Origin: Pyxidicoccus xibeiensis
GTDB lineage: Bacteria; Myxococcota; Myxococcia; Myxococcales; Myxococcaceae
Length of the DNA stretch: 64,000 bases
Direction of reading: 5' to 3'
Assembly: GCF_024198175.1 (NCBI RefSeq)
Contig: NZ_JAJVKV010000013.1
Span: forward strand, 1-64,000
The notes beneath the pieces were generated by a model. That model saw nothing but the letters and a program-made list of their open reading frames with translations, searched no databases and was not told the origin of the DNA. A program made the position numbers and the translations under genes. This document shows positions 36,162 through 43,780 of the stretch, in pieces (position 1 is the stretch's first letter; each line of letters opens with the position of its first letter).

Positions 36162-36992
36162 ATGCGCAACCTCCGCTCCATCGCGTTGCTGGCTGGTGTG
36201 TCACTGCTGTGTTCGTCGTGCGGCAGCCCCGAGGCAGAGCTTCCGTCCGAGGGCGCTCGTGAGGGCTTGTCCTTCGAGGAGTTCAAGGCGACGGCCCACG
36301 ACGAGCCCGACTCGGACGTCTTCGTCGTCAACGGCGACATCCCCGTCGAGGGCGTCGACGGCCTCCGCGAGTACTACGACACCTTCGTCAATCCCGAGCT
36401 GGGCACCCGCGAGGACGCGCTCGCCGTCTATTGCCTCAATGGCCAGCGCATCAAGTGGAGCGCCACCGCTGCCCGGAACCTGACCTATTGCATCAGCACG
36501 GCCAGCTTTGGCAGCCGTTACTCCACCGTCGTGAGTGCGATGGCCTCCGCGGCTGCGACCTGGGAGACCGTGGCAAACGTCAACTTCATCCACCTGAGCC
36601 AGTACGATGGCAGTTGCACCGCCTCGCAGGCTGGAGTCGTGTTCGACGTCCGTCAGACGACCACCACCTCGTATCTGGCGCGCGCGTTCTTCCCGAACTC
36701 CAGCCGCAGCGGGCGCAACATCCTCATCAGCACCAGCCTGTTCGGCAGCACCGGGCCCTATACGTTGGCAGGCGTCTTGCGGCACGAGCTCGGGCACGTG
36801 CTTGGCTTCCGTCACGAGCCGAGTCCCACGCCGAATCCTGCCCCCGGCTGCTACGAGGACAGCAACTTCTGCAGGCTGACCCCCTACGACCCCGACTCCA
36901 TCATGGGCTATCCGCATTGCGGCGGCATACAGACGTGGGAGCGCAATCTGTCGACGCTCGACCAGCAGGGGGCCCACGCCCTCTACCCATAG
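36162..36992 (+). CDS. Secreted metzincin-type zinc protease, lipoprotein
   Basis: 276 residues. A signal peptide with a lipobox-like CSSC (Cys 20) leads into an acidic pro-region. The extended zinc motif HELGHVLGFRH gives H208, E209, H212 and H218, and SIMGYPHC holds the Met-turn (M248), both diagnostic of metzincins such as matrixins and the M57 type common in myxobacteria. Six or more Cys suggest disulfides and an extracytoplasmic location. Composition is less GC-rich than neighbours. A clear ribosome site follows a perfect dyad. It converges on the L,D-transpeptidase gene. Confidence 0.88.
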   Translation: MRNLRSIALLAGVSLLCSSCGSPEAELPSEGAREGLSFEEFKATAHDEPDSDVFVVNGDIPVEGVDGLREYYDTFVNPELGTREDALAVYCLNGQRIKWSATAARNLTYCISTASFGSRYSTVVSAMASAAATWETVANVNFIHLSQYDGSCTASQAGVVFDVRQTTTTSYLARAFFPNSSRSGRNILISTSLFGSTGPYTLAGVLRHELGHVLGFRHEPSPTPNPAPGCYEDSNFCRLTPYDPDSIMGYPHCGGIQTWERNLSTLDQQGAHALYP

Positions 36993-37004
36993 TCGACCAG
37001 GCTC

Positions 37005-37030
37005 CGGTGGCACATGGGCCCGGGCCACCG
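37005..37030. terminator. Hairpin between convergent genes
   Basis: A perfect 7-bp stem (37005-37011 with 37024-37030) and a 12-nt loop lie between the metzincin stop and the minus-strand L,D-transpeptidase stop. Suitable as a shared terminator without T-run. Confidence 0.45.
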
Positions 37031-37050
37031 TTGCCCGGGCTCCAGGCGCC

Positions 37051-37782
37051 TCAGCGCGCCGGCTTCACCACGTAGGTGCCCGTCTTCTTCTCGATGGACG
37101 TCACCGGGACGCGCCGGCTCTCCTCGAAGTGGGCGTACGCCGGCTGGAGGCTCCGCCAGAAGGCGACGAGCGGGTCCGTGGCGGGCCGGCCCTGCTCCAG
37201 CGCCTTCAGGCCCCCGGCATCCAGCCTGCGCGGGAAGAGGTGGATGGGGACGTTGCGCTTCGTCTTCGCGTGAGTGTCGAGCACCATGAGGTACAGCTCC
37301 TCAATGGGCTCGTCCTGGATGGCGATGCAGCCGATGCTCACGCAGTTGCCGTGGACCATGATGGCTCCGCCCGGGTCCACCCCGCGCCCCGAGTGGAAGC
37401 GGTCCGCCGCGTTCGGATAGCTGACGCGCATGGACAGGTGGTAGTCGCTGTACGGGTTGAAGAGGTCGATGGTGTAGAAGCCCTCGGGCACCTGCAAATC
37501 ACCCTGGCGGCGCTTCGGGCCCAGCTCGCCCGACGCGTAGCAGAACGGGTACGTCTTCACCTTCACCAGCGGCCCCGACTTCGGCCCCGCCCAGACCTCC
37601 AGCTCCTTCTCGTGCTTGAAGGCCCGCAGGTACATCTGCTCCGGCGGCCAGGCCACACCGGCGGACTTGAAGAGCGCGGCGACGGCGGGCGTCCGGGCCT
37701 TGCGCGCGGCGGCGACCCGGCTCGGCTCCGCGTGCGCGGTGAGCGCGATGAACACCAGCAGGGCGGCGAGGGGAATCCTCAT
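37051..37782 (-). CDS. L,D-transpeptidase family protein (YafK-like)
   Basis: 243 residues. A Sec signal peptide ends at LTAHAE, so it acts in the periplasm on peptidoglycan. The catalytic region is IMVHGNCVSIGCIAI, with His144 and catalytic Cys152 in the S-x-G-C motif. Upstream elements LQVPEGFYTIDLFNPYSDYHLSM match the YafK/ErfK-type domain. Enzymes of this class crosslink or release wall-bound partners by cleaving L,D bonds. It follows the DUF2071 gene on the same strand with 42 bases between, so co-transcription is possible. Confidence 0.92.
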   Translation of the reverse strand: MRIPLAALLVFIALTAHAEPSRVAAARKARTPAVAALFKSAGVAWPPEQMYLRAFKHEKELEVWAGPKSGPLVKVKTYPFCYASGELGPKRRQGDLQVPEGFYTIDLFNPYSDYHLSMRVSYPNAADRFHSGRGVDPGGAIMVHGNCVSIGCIAIQDEPIEELYLMVLDTHAKTKRNVPIHLFPRRLDAGGLKALEQGRPATDPLVAFWRSLQPAYAHFEESRRVPVTSIEKKTGTYVVKPAR

Positions 37783-37824
37783 GGCGCCTGGGACGCTCCT
37801 GCCCGGGGCTTCGTTCCCCGTCCT

Positions 37825-38841
37825 TTACTGCGCATGGCGCTCCCTCCGCAGGGGCCGCCACCGGTAGGCGCACTCGGTGAGGTGCAGCACCGAGTCCAGC
37901 CGGGCGCCCGGGGCGAGCGGCCCCGTGTCGAAGTACTCGCAGTACAGCTGGACCGGGGTGACGAAGTGCGCGTTCCACGGCTCGCGGTCGATGGTGAGCA
38001 CGTACACGAAGCCCTCCGCCACACCCAGGGCGTCGTAGCACTCCACCAGCGGCTCGTGCAGGTCCTCCAGCCCCGTCCACACGCTCCCGGCCGGGGGCCG
38101 GGTACTGGGCCGGGTGTCGAAGACGCCCACCAGCTTGCCTCCCGGAAACGCGGGCTCCGGGTCCACGGCGGCGGTGAGCAGGTCGCCCTCGCGGGCCATC
38201 ACCATGCTCGCCTCTCCAAACTCGTGGAACTTGAACTCCTTGAGCGCGTTGCCCACGCGGCGCATCAGCGGGTCGCTGGTCTCGCTGCGCACGAAGTAGC
38301 CCCCGCGCCGCCAGGCTCCGCTCGCGTTCCGGTAGCGCACCGCCGCGCGGTAGCTCACCTGGTAGAAGCACATGCCCAGCAGCGGCGACAGGCCCTGTGG
38401 CCGCATGTCCCGCAGCGACGACATCAGCACCTGCACCCACGCGCTGCCCCGGAAGACCTCCGGCTCCAGCGGCGCGGGCAGCAGGCGGGCCAGGCGCTCC
38501 GGCTCCACCGCGTAGTTGATGGACAGCGCCTCCACCCAGTGCGTCTGCACCTGGGTGAGCCAGGGCACCGACGGGCACTCCTCCATGCCCTCGGACGTGG
38601 GGCTCGGGTCATGTGCCCCGGCCAGGGCGCTCTCCGCGTCCCGCAGCGCCTGGTGCCCCGCCGGCGTCAGCACCCACTGGCGCCGCTCCACGCGCATCAG
38701 CCCGTCGCGGGACATGCCGCCCAGCACCGAGGCCGGGTCCTTCACTCCGGCCGCGGAGAGCCTGCGGTGGAGCTCCGCTTCCGGCAGGCCCAGGGGCTCC
38801 AGGGCCACCGTCACCAGCGCAGCGAGCGACTCCGGGCTCAT
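37825..38841 (-). CDS. Winged-helix plus DUF2071-like protein
   Basis: About 338 residues. The first 75 look like a winged helix (LPEAELHRRLSAAGVKDPASVLGGMSRDG, then MRVERRQWVLTPAGHQAL). The rest is a DUF2071-like (YqjF) domain: LSINYAVEPERLARLLPAPLE, SAWVQVLMSSLRDMRP, GMCFYQVSYRAAVRY and GGYFVRSETSDPLMRRVG. No signal peptide. The start at 38841 overlaps the preceding membrane-protein stop as ATGA, so the two are coupled. A regulator that senses a small molecule is one reading; DUF2071 has no established reaction. Confidence 0.8.
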   Translation of the reverse strand: MSPESLAALVTVALEPLGLPEAELHRRLSAAGVKDPASVLGGMSRDGLMRVERRQWVLTPAGHQALRDAESALAGAHDPSPTSEGMEECPSVPWLTQVQTHWVEALSINYAVEPERLARLLPAPLEPEVFRGSAWVQVLMSSLRDMRPQGLSPLLGMCFYQVSYRAAVRYRNASGAWRRGGYFVRSETSDPLMRRVGNALKEFKFHEFGEASMVMAREGDLLTAAVDPEPAFPGGKLVGVFDTRPSTRPPAGSVWTGLEDLHEPLVECYDALGVAEGFVYVLTIDREPWNAHFVTPVQLYCEYFDTGPLAPGARLDSVLHLTECAYRWRPLRRERHAQ

Positions 38842-39452
38842 ACCAGCCGCGCCCCGCTCCCGCCGCCGGACAGCCTGCGCAGGCGGGCCCGATGGAGGGC
38901 CAGGCCGCCGCCGAACTGCGTGGCGAACCACACCGCGGCGAGCAGGTTGAAGGCGTGGTCCGGCACCTGCGTCATCCCCAGCGCGGCCAGCCCGAAGGCG
39001 GCGGCCACCAGGAACCAGATGCGGCCCATCAGCGCGCCCATCATGGAGAAGGCCGTGCCGAAGAGGACACACGCCACCGCCGGCATGAAGAGCCGGTCCA
39101 GGCCGAGCAGCCAGTTGATGACCGCCACCAGCACCATGCCGGCGATGAAGGTGGTCCAGATGGCCCAGATCTGCCGCTCGATGAAGGAGCGCGTCCCCGC
39201 CGTCTCCCTTCGCTTGAGGATGAAGATGGTGACGATGTTGAAGGTCAGCAGGCCGCCCCACAGCAGCGCGTAGGGGCCCGGCAGCCGGTGGCCCTGCGTC
39301 CACAGCCACTGGGTGGCCACGAAGCCGCCCGCGTTGACGAAGGCGTGGAGCATCCAGATGACGCCCCAGTTCTGCAGGGCGGAGTCGTCACGCGCCTGGG
39401 CGACGACGCGGCGGATGAGGTCGAGGGCCTGGTTCGCTTCTTCGCGGTTCAT
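38838..39452 (-). CDS. Six-helix membrane protein coupled to the wHTH-DUF2071 gene
   Basis: 204 residues, family not recognised. The first 30 residues form a soluble helix (NREEANQALDLIRRVVAQAR), followed by about six hydrophobic segments, e.g. LLWGGLLTFNIVTIFIL, IWTTFIAGMVLVAVINWLL and VACVLFGTAFSMMGALMG. The last four bases overlap the next start (ATGA), so it is translated together with the wHTH-DUF2071 protein. That arrangement fits a membrane sensor and cytoplasmic partner, similar to gene pairs of a PadR-like regulator with a membrane protein; inference only. Confidence 0.78.
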   Translation of the reverse strand: MNREEANQALDLIRRVVAQARDDSALQNWGVIWMLHAFVNAGGFVATQWLWTQGHRLPGPYALLWGGLLTFNIVTIFILKRRETAGTRSFIERQIWAIWTTFIAGMVLVAVINWLLGLDRLFMPAVACVLFGTAFSMMGALMGRIWFLVAAAFGLAALGMTQVPDHAFNLLAAVWFATQFGGGLALHRARLRRLSGGGSGARLV

Positions 39453-39510
39453 CGTCCGCCGGAGTGTAGGCGAACCTCTCGGACCCTGCTGGGGTGCTCG
39501 GCCGGGGCCG

Positions 39511-40701
39511 TCAGCGGAGCGAGTCCAGCCCCTCGAAGAGCCGGTCCACGTCCGTGGCGGTGTTGTAGTGCAGCAGCGAGGCGCGCACGGCCCCGTCGGG
39601 CATGAGGCCGAGCGCCTGCGCGGCCAGGGTGGCGTAGTAGTGGCCGGCGGCCACGCCCACGCCTCGCGCCGCCAGGTGCTCCGCCACCGCGCGCGTGGGG
39701 ACGCCCTTCACGTTGAAGCAGAAGGTGGCCACCCGACCGCGCGCCTCCCGGGGGCCGTACAGCTGCACGCGAGGGTGCGCGAGCAGCCGCTCCAGCGTGG
39801 ACTCCAGCAGCGGGCGCTCCAGGGCCTCGATGCGGTGGAAGGCCGCCTCCAGGCCCGCGCGCCCCGGCTGCCCTCCGCCCAGCACCTCGCGCAGGTAGCG
39901 CAGGGAGCCCAGCCACCCGGCGAGCCCCTCGTGGTTGGCCGTGCCGGGCTCGAACTTCTGCGGGCTGTCGTCGGGGACGAACCAGAGCTTGTCGGCGGGC
40001 AGCCCGGGCAGCAGCTCGCGGCGCACGTACAGGCAGCCCAGGTGCGGGCCGAAGACCTTGTACTGGGAGAATGTGACGAAGTCCGCGCCCCAGCCCTGCA
40101 CGTCCGGCAGGTGGTGCGGGCTGGAGTGCACCGCGTCCACGATGGCCCAGGCGCCCGCCTCGTGCGCCAGCGCCACGGTGCCGGCCACGTCCGGCGTGGC
40201 GCCCACCGAGTTGGCCGCCGCCGTCACCGCCACCAGCCGCGTGCGCGGGGTGAGCAGCGCGCGCAGGTCCGCCAGCTCCAGCCGGCCCTCGGGCCAGCGC
40301 GCCTTCCACGTCCGCACCCCCACGCCCTGGGCCTCCAGCATCCGCCAGGGGGTGGCGTTGGACTCGTGCTCCAGCTCGGAGATGACCACCTCGTCCCCCG
40401 CGCGGAACAGGCGCGAGAAGGCGCGCCCCAGCTGGAAGGTGAGCGAGGTGGCGCTGGTGCCCAGCAGGACCTCCTCCGGCTGGCAGTGGAGGAACTCCGC
40501 CGTCTCCACGCGCGCCCGGGCCTTCAGTGCCGTGGCCGCCACCGAGGCCGGGTAGGGCTGCCCCACGTTGCAGCTCCCGCTGGAGAGGAACGCGGAGATG
40601 GCGTCGATGGTGTGCGTGGGCACCTGGGCCCCGGCGGCGTTGTCCAGGTAGCTGAACCCGGAGCGCAGGGCAGGGAAGTGCGCGGCGAAGGAAGTGGTCA
40701 T
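39511..40701 (-). CDS. Cysteine desulfurase-like aminotransferase class V protein
   Basis: 396 residues, PLP-dependent. Matches the cysteine desulfurase-like subfamily close to SufS/NifS: YLDNAAGAQVP, SGSCNVGQPYPAS, VVISELEHESNATPW, AIVDAVHSSPHH and FSQYKVFGPHLG with the PLP-Lys at 215. The subfamily end RASLLHYNTATDVDRL is present. Unlike true SufS, it lacks neighbouring suf genes and an obvious catalytic Cys loop near residue 360, so sulfur transfer is not assured. The start at 40701 follows the family; a longer upstream frame to 40896 looks non-coding. Confidence 0.9.
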   Translation of the reverse strand: MTTSFAAHFPALRSGFSYLDNAAGAQVPTHTIDAISAFLSSGSCNVGQPYPASVAATALKARARVETAEFLHCQPEEVLLGTSATSLTFQLGRAFSRLFRAGDEVVISELEHESNATPWRMLEAQGVGVRTWKARWPEGRLELADLRALLTPRTRLVAVTAAANSVGATPDVAGTVALAHEAGAWAIVDAVHSSPHHLPDVQGWGADFVTFSQYKVFGPHLGCLYVRRELLPGLPADKLWFVPDDSPQKFEPGTANHEGLAGWLGSLRYLREVLGGGQPGRAGLEAAFHRIEALERPLLESTLERLLAHPRVQLYGPREARGRVATFCFNVKGVPTRAVAEHLAARGVGVAAGHYYATLAAQALGLMPDGAVRASLLHYNTATDVDRLFEGLDSLR

Positions 40702-40844
40702 GGCGCGCGCAGCATAGCCACCCGCCAGAGGGGAAGTGGCCACCCGCGGGGGGCCCGAGTCTCTCCCTTGCGCCGCGATTTCCATGCGGGTTCGGAGGGT
40801 CCTTCCCGACCGCATGCGCACCGGCCCTGGGGGAGTGCGAAAGC

Positions 40845-40930
40845 TCCTCTTTGCTTTGAATCCAAACCATTCACGGATTCTTTGCCATCTTCTCATAAAA
40901 AGAAAATTGCGTTATCGTTGTACTCCCCCC
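40845..40930 (+). promoter_or_regulatory. AT-rich leader before the BNR propeller gene
   Basis: Positions 40845-40930 are strikingly AT-rich for this genome, including TCATAAAAAGAAAATTGCG. The patch lies 35-120 bases upstream of the ATG at 40965, as expected for a promoter or UP-element. I could not settle on a -35/-10 pair with good spacing. Confidence 0.45.
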
Positions 40931-40964
40931 GGGCGGACGTTCCCCAGGCCCCTCAGGAGTACGG

Positions 40965-43331
40965 ATGTCTCAGTGGAAAGCGTGGCAGCGGTGGTTTGCG
41001 GCAGCGGCAGTGGTGTTGAGCGGGCCCGTCCTCGCGGGAGAGAAGGACGACCCGAACGGCCGCAGGCGGGCGATGGACGAGTGGTACAACGAGTCCTACG
41101 GCAAGCAGTACGGCAAGCAGAAGAAGGGCGGCCCCTGGTCCGCGGCGTTCCGCAAGCACATGAACCAGGCCGCGGCGAAGGAGCGTGAGACGTACTCCTC
41201 GCTGCTGCCGGGCACGAGCTCGCCCATCCTCCCGGCGGGAGATCCGTCCGCCTCGCTGGCGGCCACCGGCACGACGTGGGTGAACATCGGGCCGACCAAG
41301 GCCAACTACGCGCAGAACGGTGGCACCATCCTGAACAAGACGGACACGGGCCGGGTGCGCGACATCATCATCGACCCGACCAACGCCTCCACGCTCTACA
41401 TCGCCTTCTCGGGCGGCGGCGTGTGGAAGTCCACCGACGCCGGGGCGACGTGGACGCCGAAGACGGAGACGCTGGGCAGCCTGTCCACGGGCTCGCTGTC
41501 GATGGACCCCAACAACAGCAACACGCTGTACCTGGGCCTCGGCGACCCGTTCGACGGCACGGGCATCGGCCTGGTGAAGTCCACCGACGGCGGCAACACC
41601 TGGTTCGCGCCCGTGTACCTGGGCAACGCCACGGAGATTCCCGACCTCATGGTGGCGCCGGGCAACAGCAACATCGTGCTGGCGGCCACCAACGCCGGCC
41701 TGTTCCGCTCGGTGGACGCGGGCGCGACGTGGTCCGCCATCCCCCTGAACACCGGCTTCCCCGGTCCCACGTACGGCTGGTCCATTGAGTGGGCCGGTGG
41801 CACGCGCTTCGTCGCCGCCATCGACGCGGACCCGCTCAACGCCAACGGCGCCACCCAGGGCCAGGTCTGGGCCTCCAACGACAACGGCGCCACGTGGACG
41901 CGGAGCACGGGAATCACGTCCACCGGTGGCCTGGAGCGCATCACCCTGGCCGCGGCGCCCTCCAGCCGCACCACCCTGTACGCGCTGGCGGCCAACCCCG
42001 CCGGCAACCTGGCGGACATCTACAAGTCCACCAACGGTGGCACCAGCTGGACGGCGCTGGCCGCCGGCGGCAAGCGCTACAAGAACGGCAACGCCGAGGG
42101 CCGCACCGTCAGCACCCTGTTCAACGGCCAGGGCTGGTACGACCACCTGCTCATCGTCCACCCGACGAACCCGAGCCTGGTGTTCTTCGGCGGCGCGCTG
42201 CACCTGGCGAAGACCACGGACGGTGGCGCCTCGTACTCGCAGGTCAGCAACTGGCTGGGCCAGTTCGCCCTGCCGTACGTGCACGCGGACTTCCACGCGG
42301 CGGCCTTCGACGCGGCCGGCAAGCTCTACGTGGGCAGTGACGGCGGCGTCTTCGTCTCCGCCGACGGCGGCACCACCTTCTCCGACGCGCTCAACCTGGG
42401 CATCGCCTCGCACCTCGTCTACGACCTCGGCATGTCCGGGGCCAACCGCAACGCCGTCATCGCGGGCCTGCAGGACAACGGCACCCGCGTGCGCGTGAAT
42501 GACACCGCCATCTACAACCAGGAGATTGGCGGCGACGGCTTCGACAGCGAAATCCACCCGACCAACGCCAGCCTGATGCTCGGCTCGCTGTACTACTCGC
42601 GCATCCAGCGCAGCACCGACGGCGGGCTCAACTGGGTGGCCGCGTGCACCGGCATCACCGAGTGCAACAACAGCGGCACCGCGCCCTTCGTGACGCGCAT
42701 GGCGCTGGGCCTGGCTGACGCCACGGGCAACACCGTGTACACGCACACCAACGCCCGGGTGTACCGCTCCACCAACTTCGGCACCTCCTGGACGGCGCTC
42801 GGCGCCACCGGCCTGCCCACCACCAGCCTCTTCCTGCGCAACGTGGGCGCGGCGAAGTCGAACGCGAGCGTCATCGGCGCGGTCGCCAACACCGGCCGCG
42901 TGTTCCTCACCAGCAACGGCGGCACCTCCTGGACGCAGGCCGGCGCGCTGCCGAACAACGGCTACAGCCTGAGCGACATCGTGTTCGACCCGGCCAACGC
43001 GAACGTCATCTACGTGAGCTCGGTCGTCGCGGACGCGGCGTTCAACCACCTGTGGAAGTCCACCGACTTCGGCGCCACCTGGACGGTCATCGAGAACGGC
43101 CTGCCCGCGGGCGTGCCGGTGAACACCGTCACCGTGGACCCCACCAGCAGCGCCACGCTGTACGCCGCCACGCACCTGGGCGTGTACCGCTCCACCGACG
43201 CGGGCGCCTCGTGGACCCGCTTCGGCGCCGGCATGCCGCTGGTCAACGTGACGGACGTGCAGATCCTCCCGGACTCCAGCCTGGTGCGCGCCGCCACCTT
43301 CGGCCGGGCCATCTGGGAGCTGCGGCCGTAG
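40965..43331 (+). CDS. Secreted BNR/Asp-box beta-propeller protein
   Basis: 788 residues. A signal peptide (ends VLAGE) is followed by an Arg/Lys-rich pro-like region to about 90. The rest is built of Asp-box repeats of the type STDAGATWT, STDGGNTWF, STNGGTSWT, STDGGLNWV, STDFGATWT and STDAGASWT, spaced about 45-60 residues and separated by hydrophobic strands such as NTLYLGL, as in sialidase/sortilin-like or glycosyl hydrolase propellers. No sialidase Arg triad is obvious, so a binding or structural surface protein is likely. An AGGAG ribosome site lies seven bases before the ATG, and an AT-rich leader precedes it. Confidence 0.88.
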   Translation: MSQWKAWQRWFAAAAVVLSGPVLAGEKDDPNGRRRAMDEWYNESYGKQYGKQKKGGPWSAAFRKHMNQAAAKERETYSSLLPGTSSPILPAGDPSASLAATGTTWVNIGPTKANYAQNGGTILNKTDTGRVRDIIIDPTNASTLYIAFSGGGVWKSTDAGATWTPKTETLGSLSTGSLSMDPNNSNTLYLGLGDPFDGTGIGLVKSTDGGNTWFAPVYLGNATEIPDLMVAPGNSNIVLAATNAGLFRSVDAGATWSAIPLNTGFPGPTYGWSIEWAGGTRFVAAIDADPLNANGATQGQVWASNDNGATWTRSTGITSTGGLERITLAAAPSSRTTLYALAANPAGNLADIYKSTNGGTSWTALAAGGKRYKNGNAEGRTVSTLFNGQGWYDHLLIVHPTNPSLVFFGGALHLAKTTDGGASYSQVSNWLGQFALPYVHADFHAAAFDAAGKLYVGSDGGVFVSADGGTTFSDALNLGIASHLVYDLGMSGANRNAVIAGLQDNGTRVRVNDTAIYNQEIGGDGFDSEIHPTNASLMLGSLYYSRIQRSTDGGLNWVAACTGITECNNSGTAPFVTRMALGLADATGNTVYTHTNARVYRSTNFGTSWTALGATGLPTTSLFLRNVGAAKSNASVIGAVANTGRVFLTSNGGTSWTQAGALPNNGYSLSDIVFDPANANVIYVSSVVADAAFNHLWKSTDFGATWTVIENGLPAGVPVNTVTVDPTSSATLYAATHLGVYRSTDAGASWTRFGAGMPLVNVTDVQILPDSSLVRAATFGRAIWELRP

Positions 43332-43356
43332 TCCGCCGCTGAGCGGAAGTGACGCA

Positions 43357-43395
43357 GCAGGGGGGCTCGGACCGCGAGGTCCGGGCCCCTCCTGC
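43357..43395 (+). terminator. Strong terminator after the BNR gene
   Basis: Arms 43357-43373 and 43378-43395 pair over about 17 positions with one bulge and one wobble, and TTCTTC follows on the plus strand. This is the best intrinsic-terminator candidate in the window; it also faces the minus-strand response regulator end. Confidence 0.75.
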
Positions 43396-43405
43396 TTCTT
43401 CGACG

Positions 43406-43780
43406 CTACGCCACACCCTCGGGCTCGGTGGGGGCGAGGGTGTGCACGTGCTCCAGCAGGTCCTTCAGGGAGAAGGGCTTCTTGAGGAACCCCGCCCAGT
43501 CGTACTCCTTGGGCCGCACCGACGGGTCGATGGCGCTCATGATGAGCACGGGCAGCTGACTGAAGTCCGGGTGGCGGCGGATGGCGCGGATGGTCTCGAA
43601 GCCGTTCATCACCGGCATCATCACGTCCACGATGGCCAGGTCCGGCCGCACGCCGTCCAGGCGCTGGAGCGCCTCGCGGCCGTTGGCACAGACGACGACG
43701 TTGTAGCCCTCGTCCTCGAGGATGGACTTCACCGCCTCCGCGATGTCGAGCTCGTCGTCCACGACCAGGACGGTCTTCAT
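43406..43780 (-). CDS. Single-domain response regulator (CheY-like receiver)
   Basis: 124 residues. All key receiver residues are present: the acidic pair in VVDDE, phospho-acceptor Asp52 (LAIVDVMMP), the Ser of LIMSAIDP and the Lys of FLKKPFS. With no output domain it must act by protein contact or phosphotransfer. It is the last of three genes; its ATG overlaps the KaiC-like stop (ATGA), and the histidine kinase is two genes upstream. Phosphate flow from the kinase and effect on the KaiC-like ATPase are the natural hypothesis. Confidence 0.95.
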   Translation of the reverse strand: MKTVLVVDDELDIAEAVKSILEDEGYNVVVCANGREALQRLDGVRPDLAIVDVMMPVMNGFETIRAIRRHPDFSQLPVLIMSAIDPSVRPKEYDWAGFLKKPFSLKDLLEHVHTLAPTEPEGVA

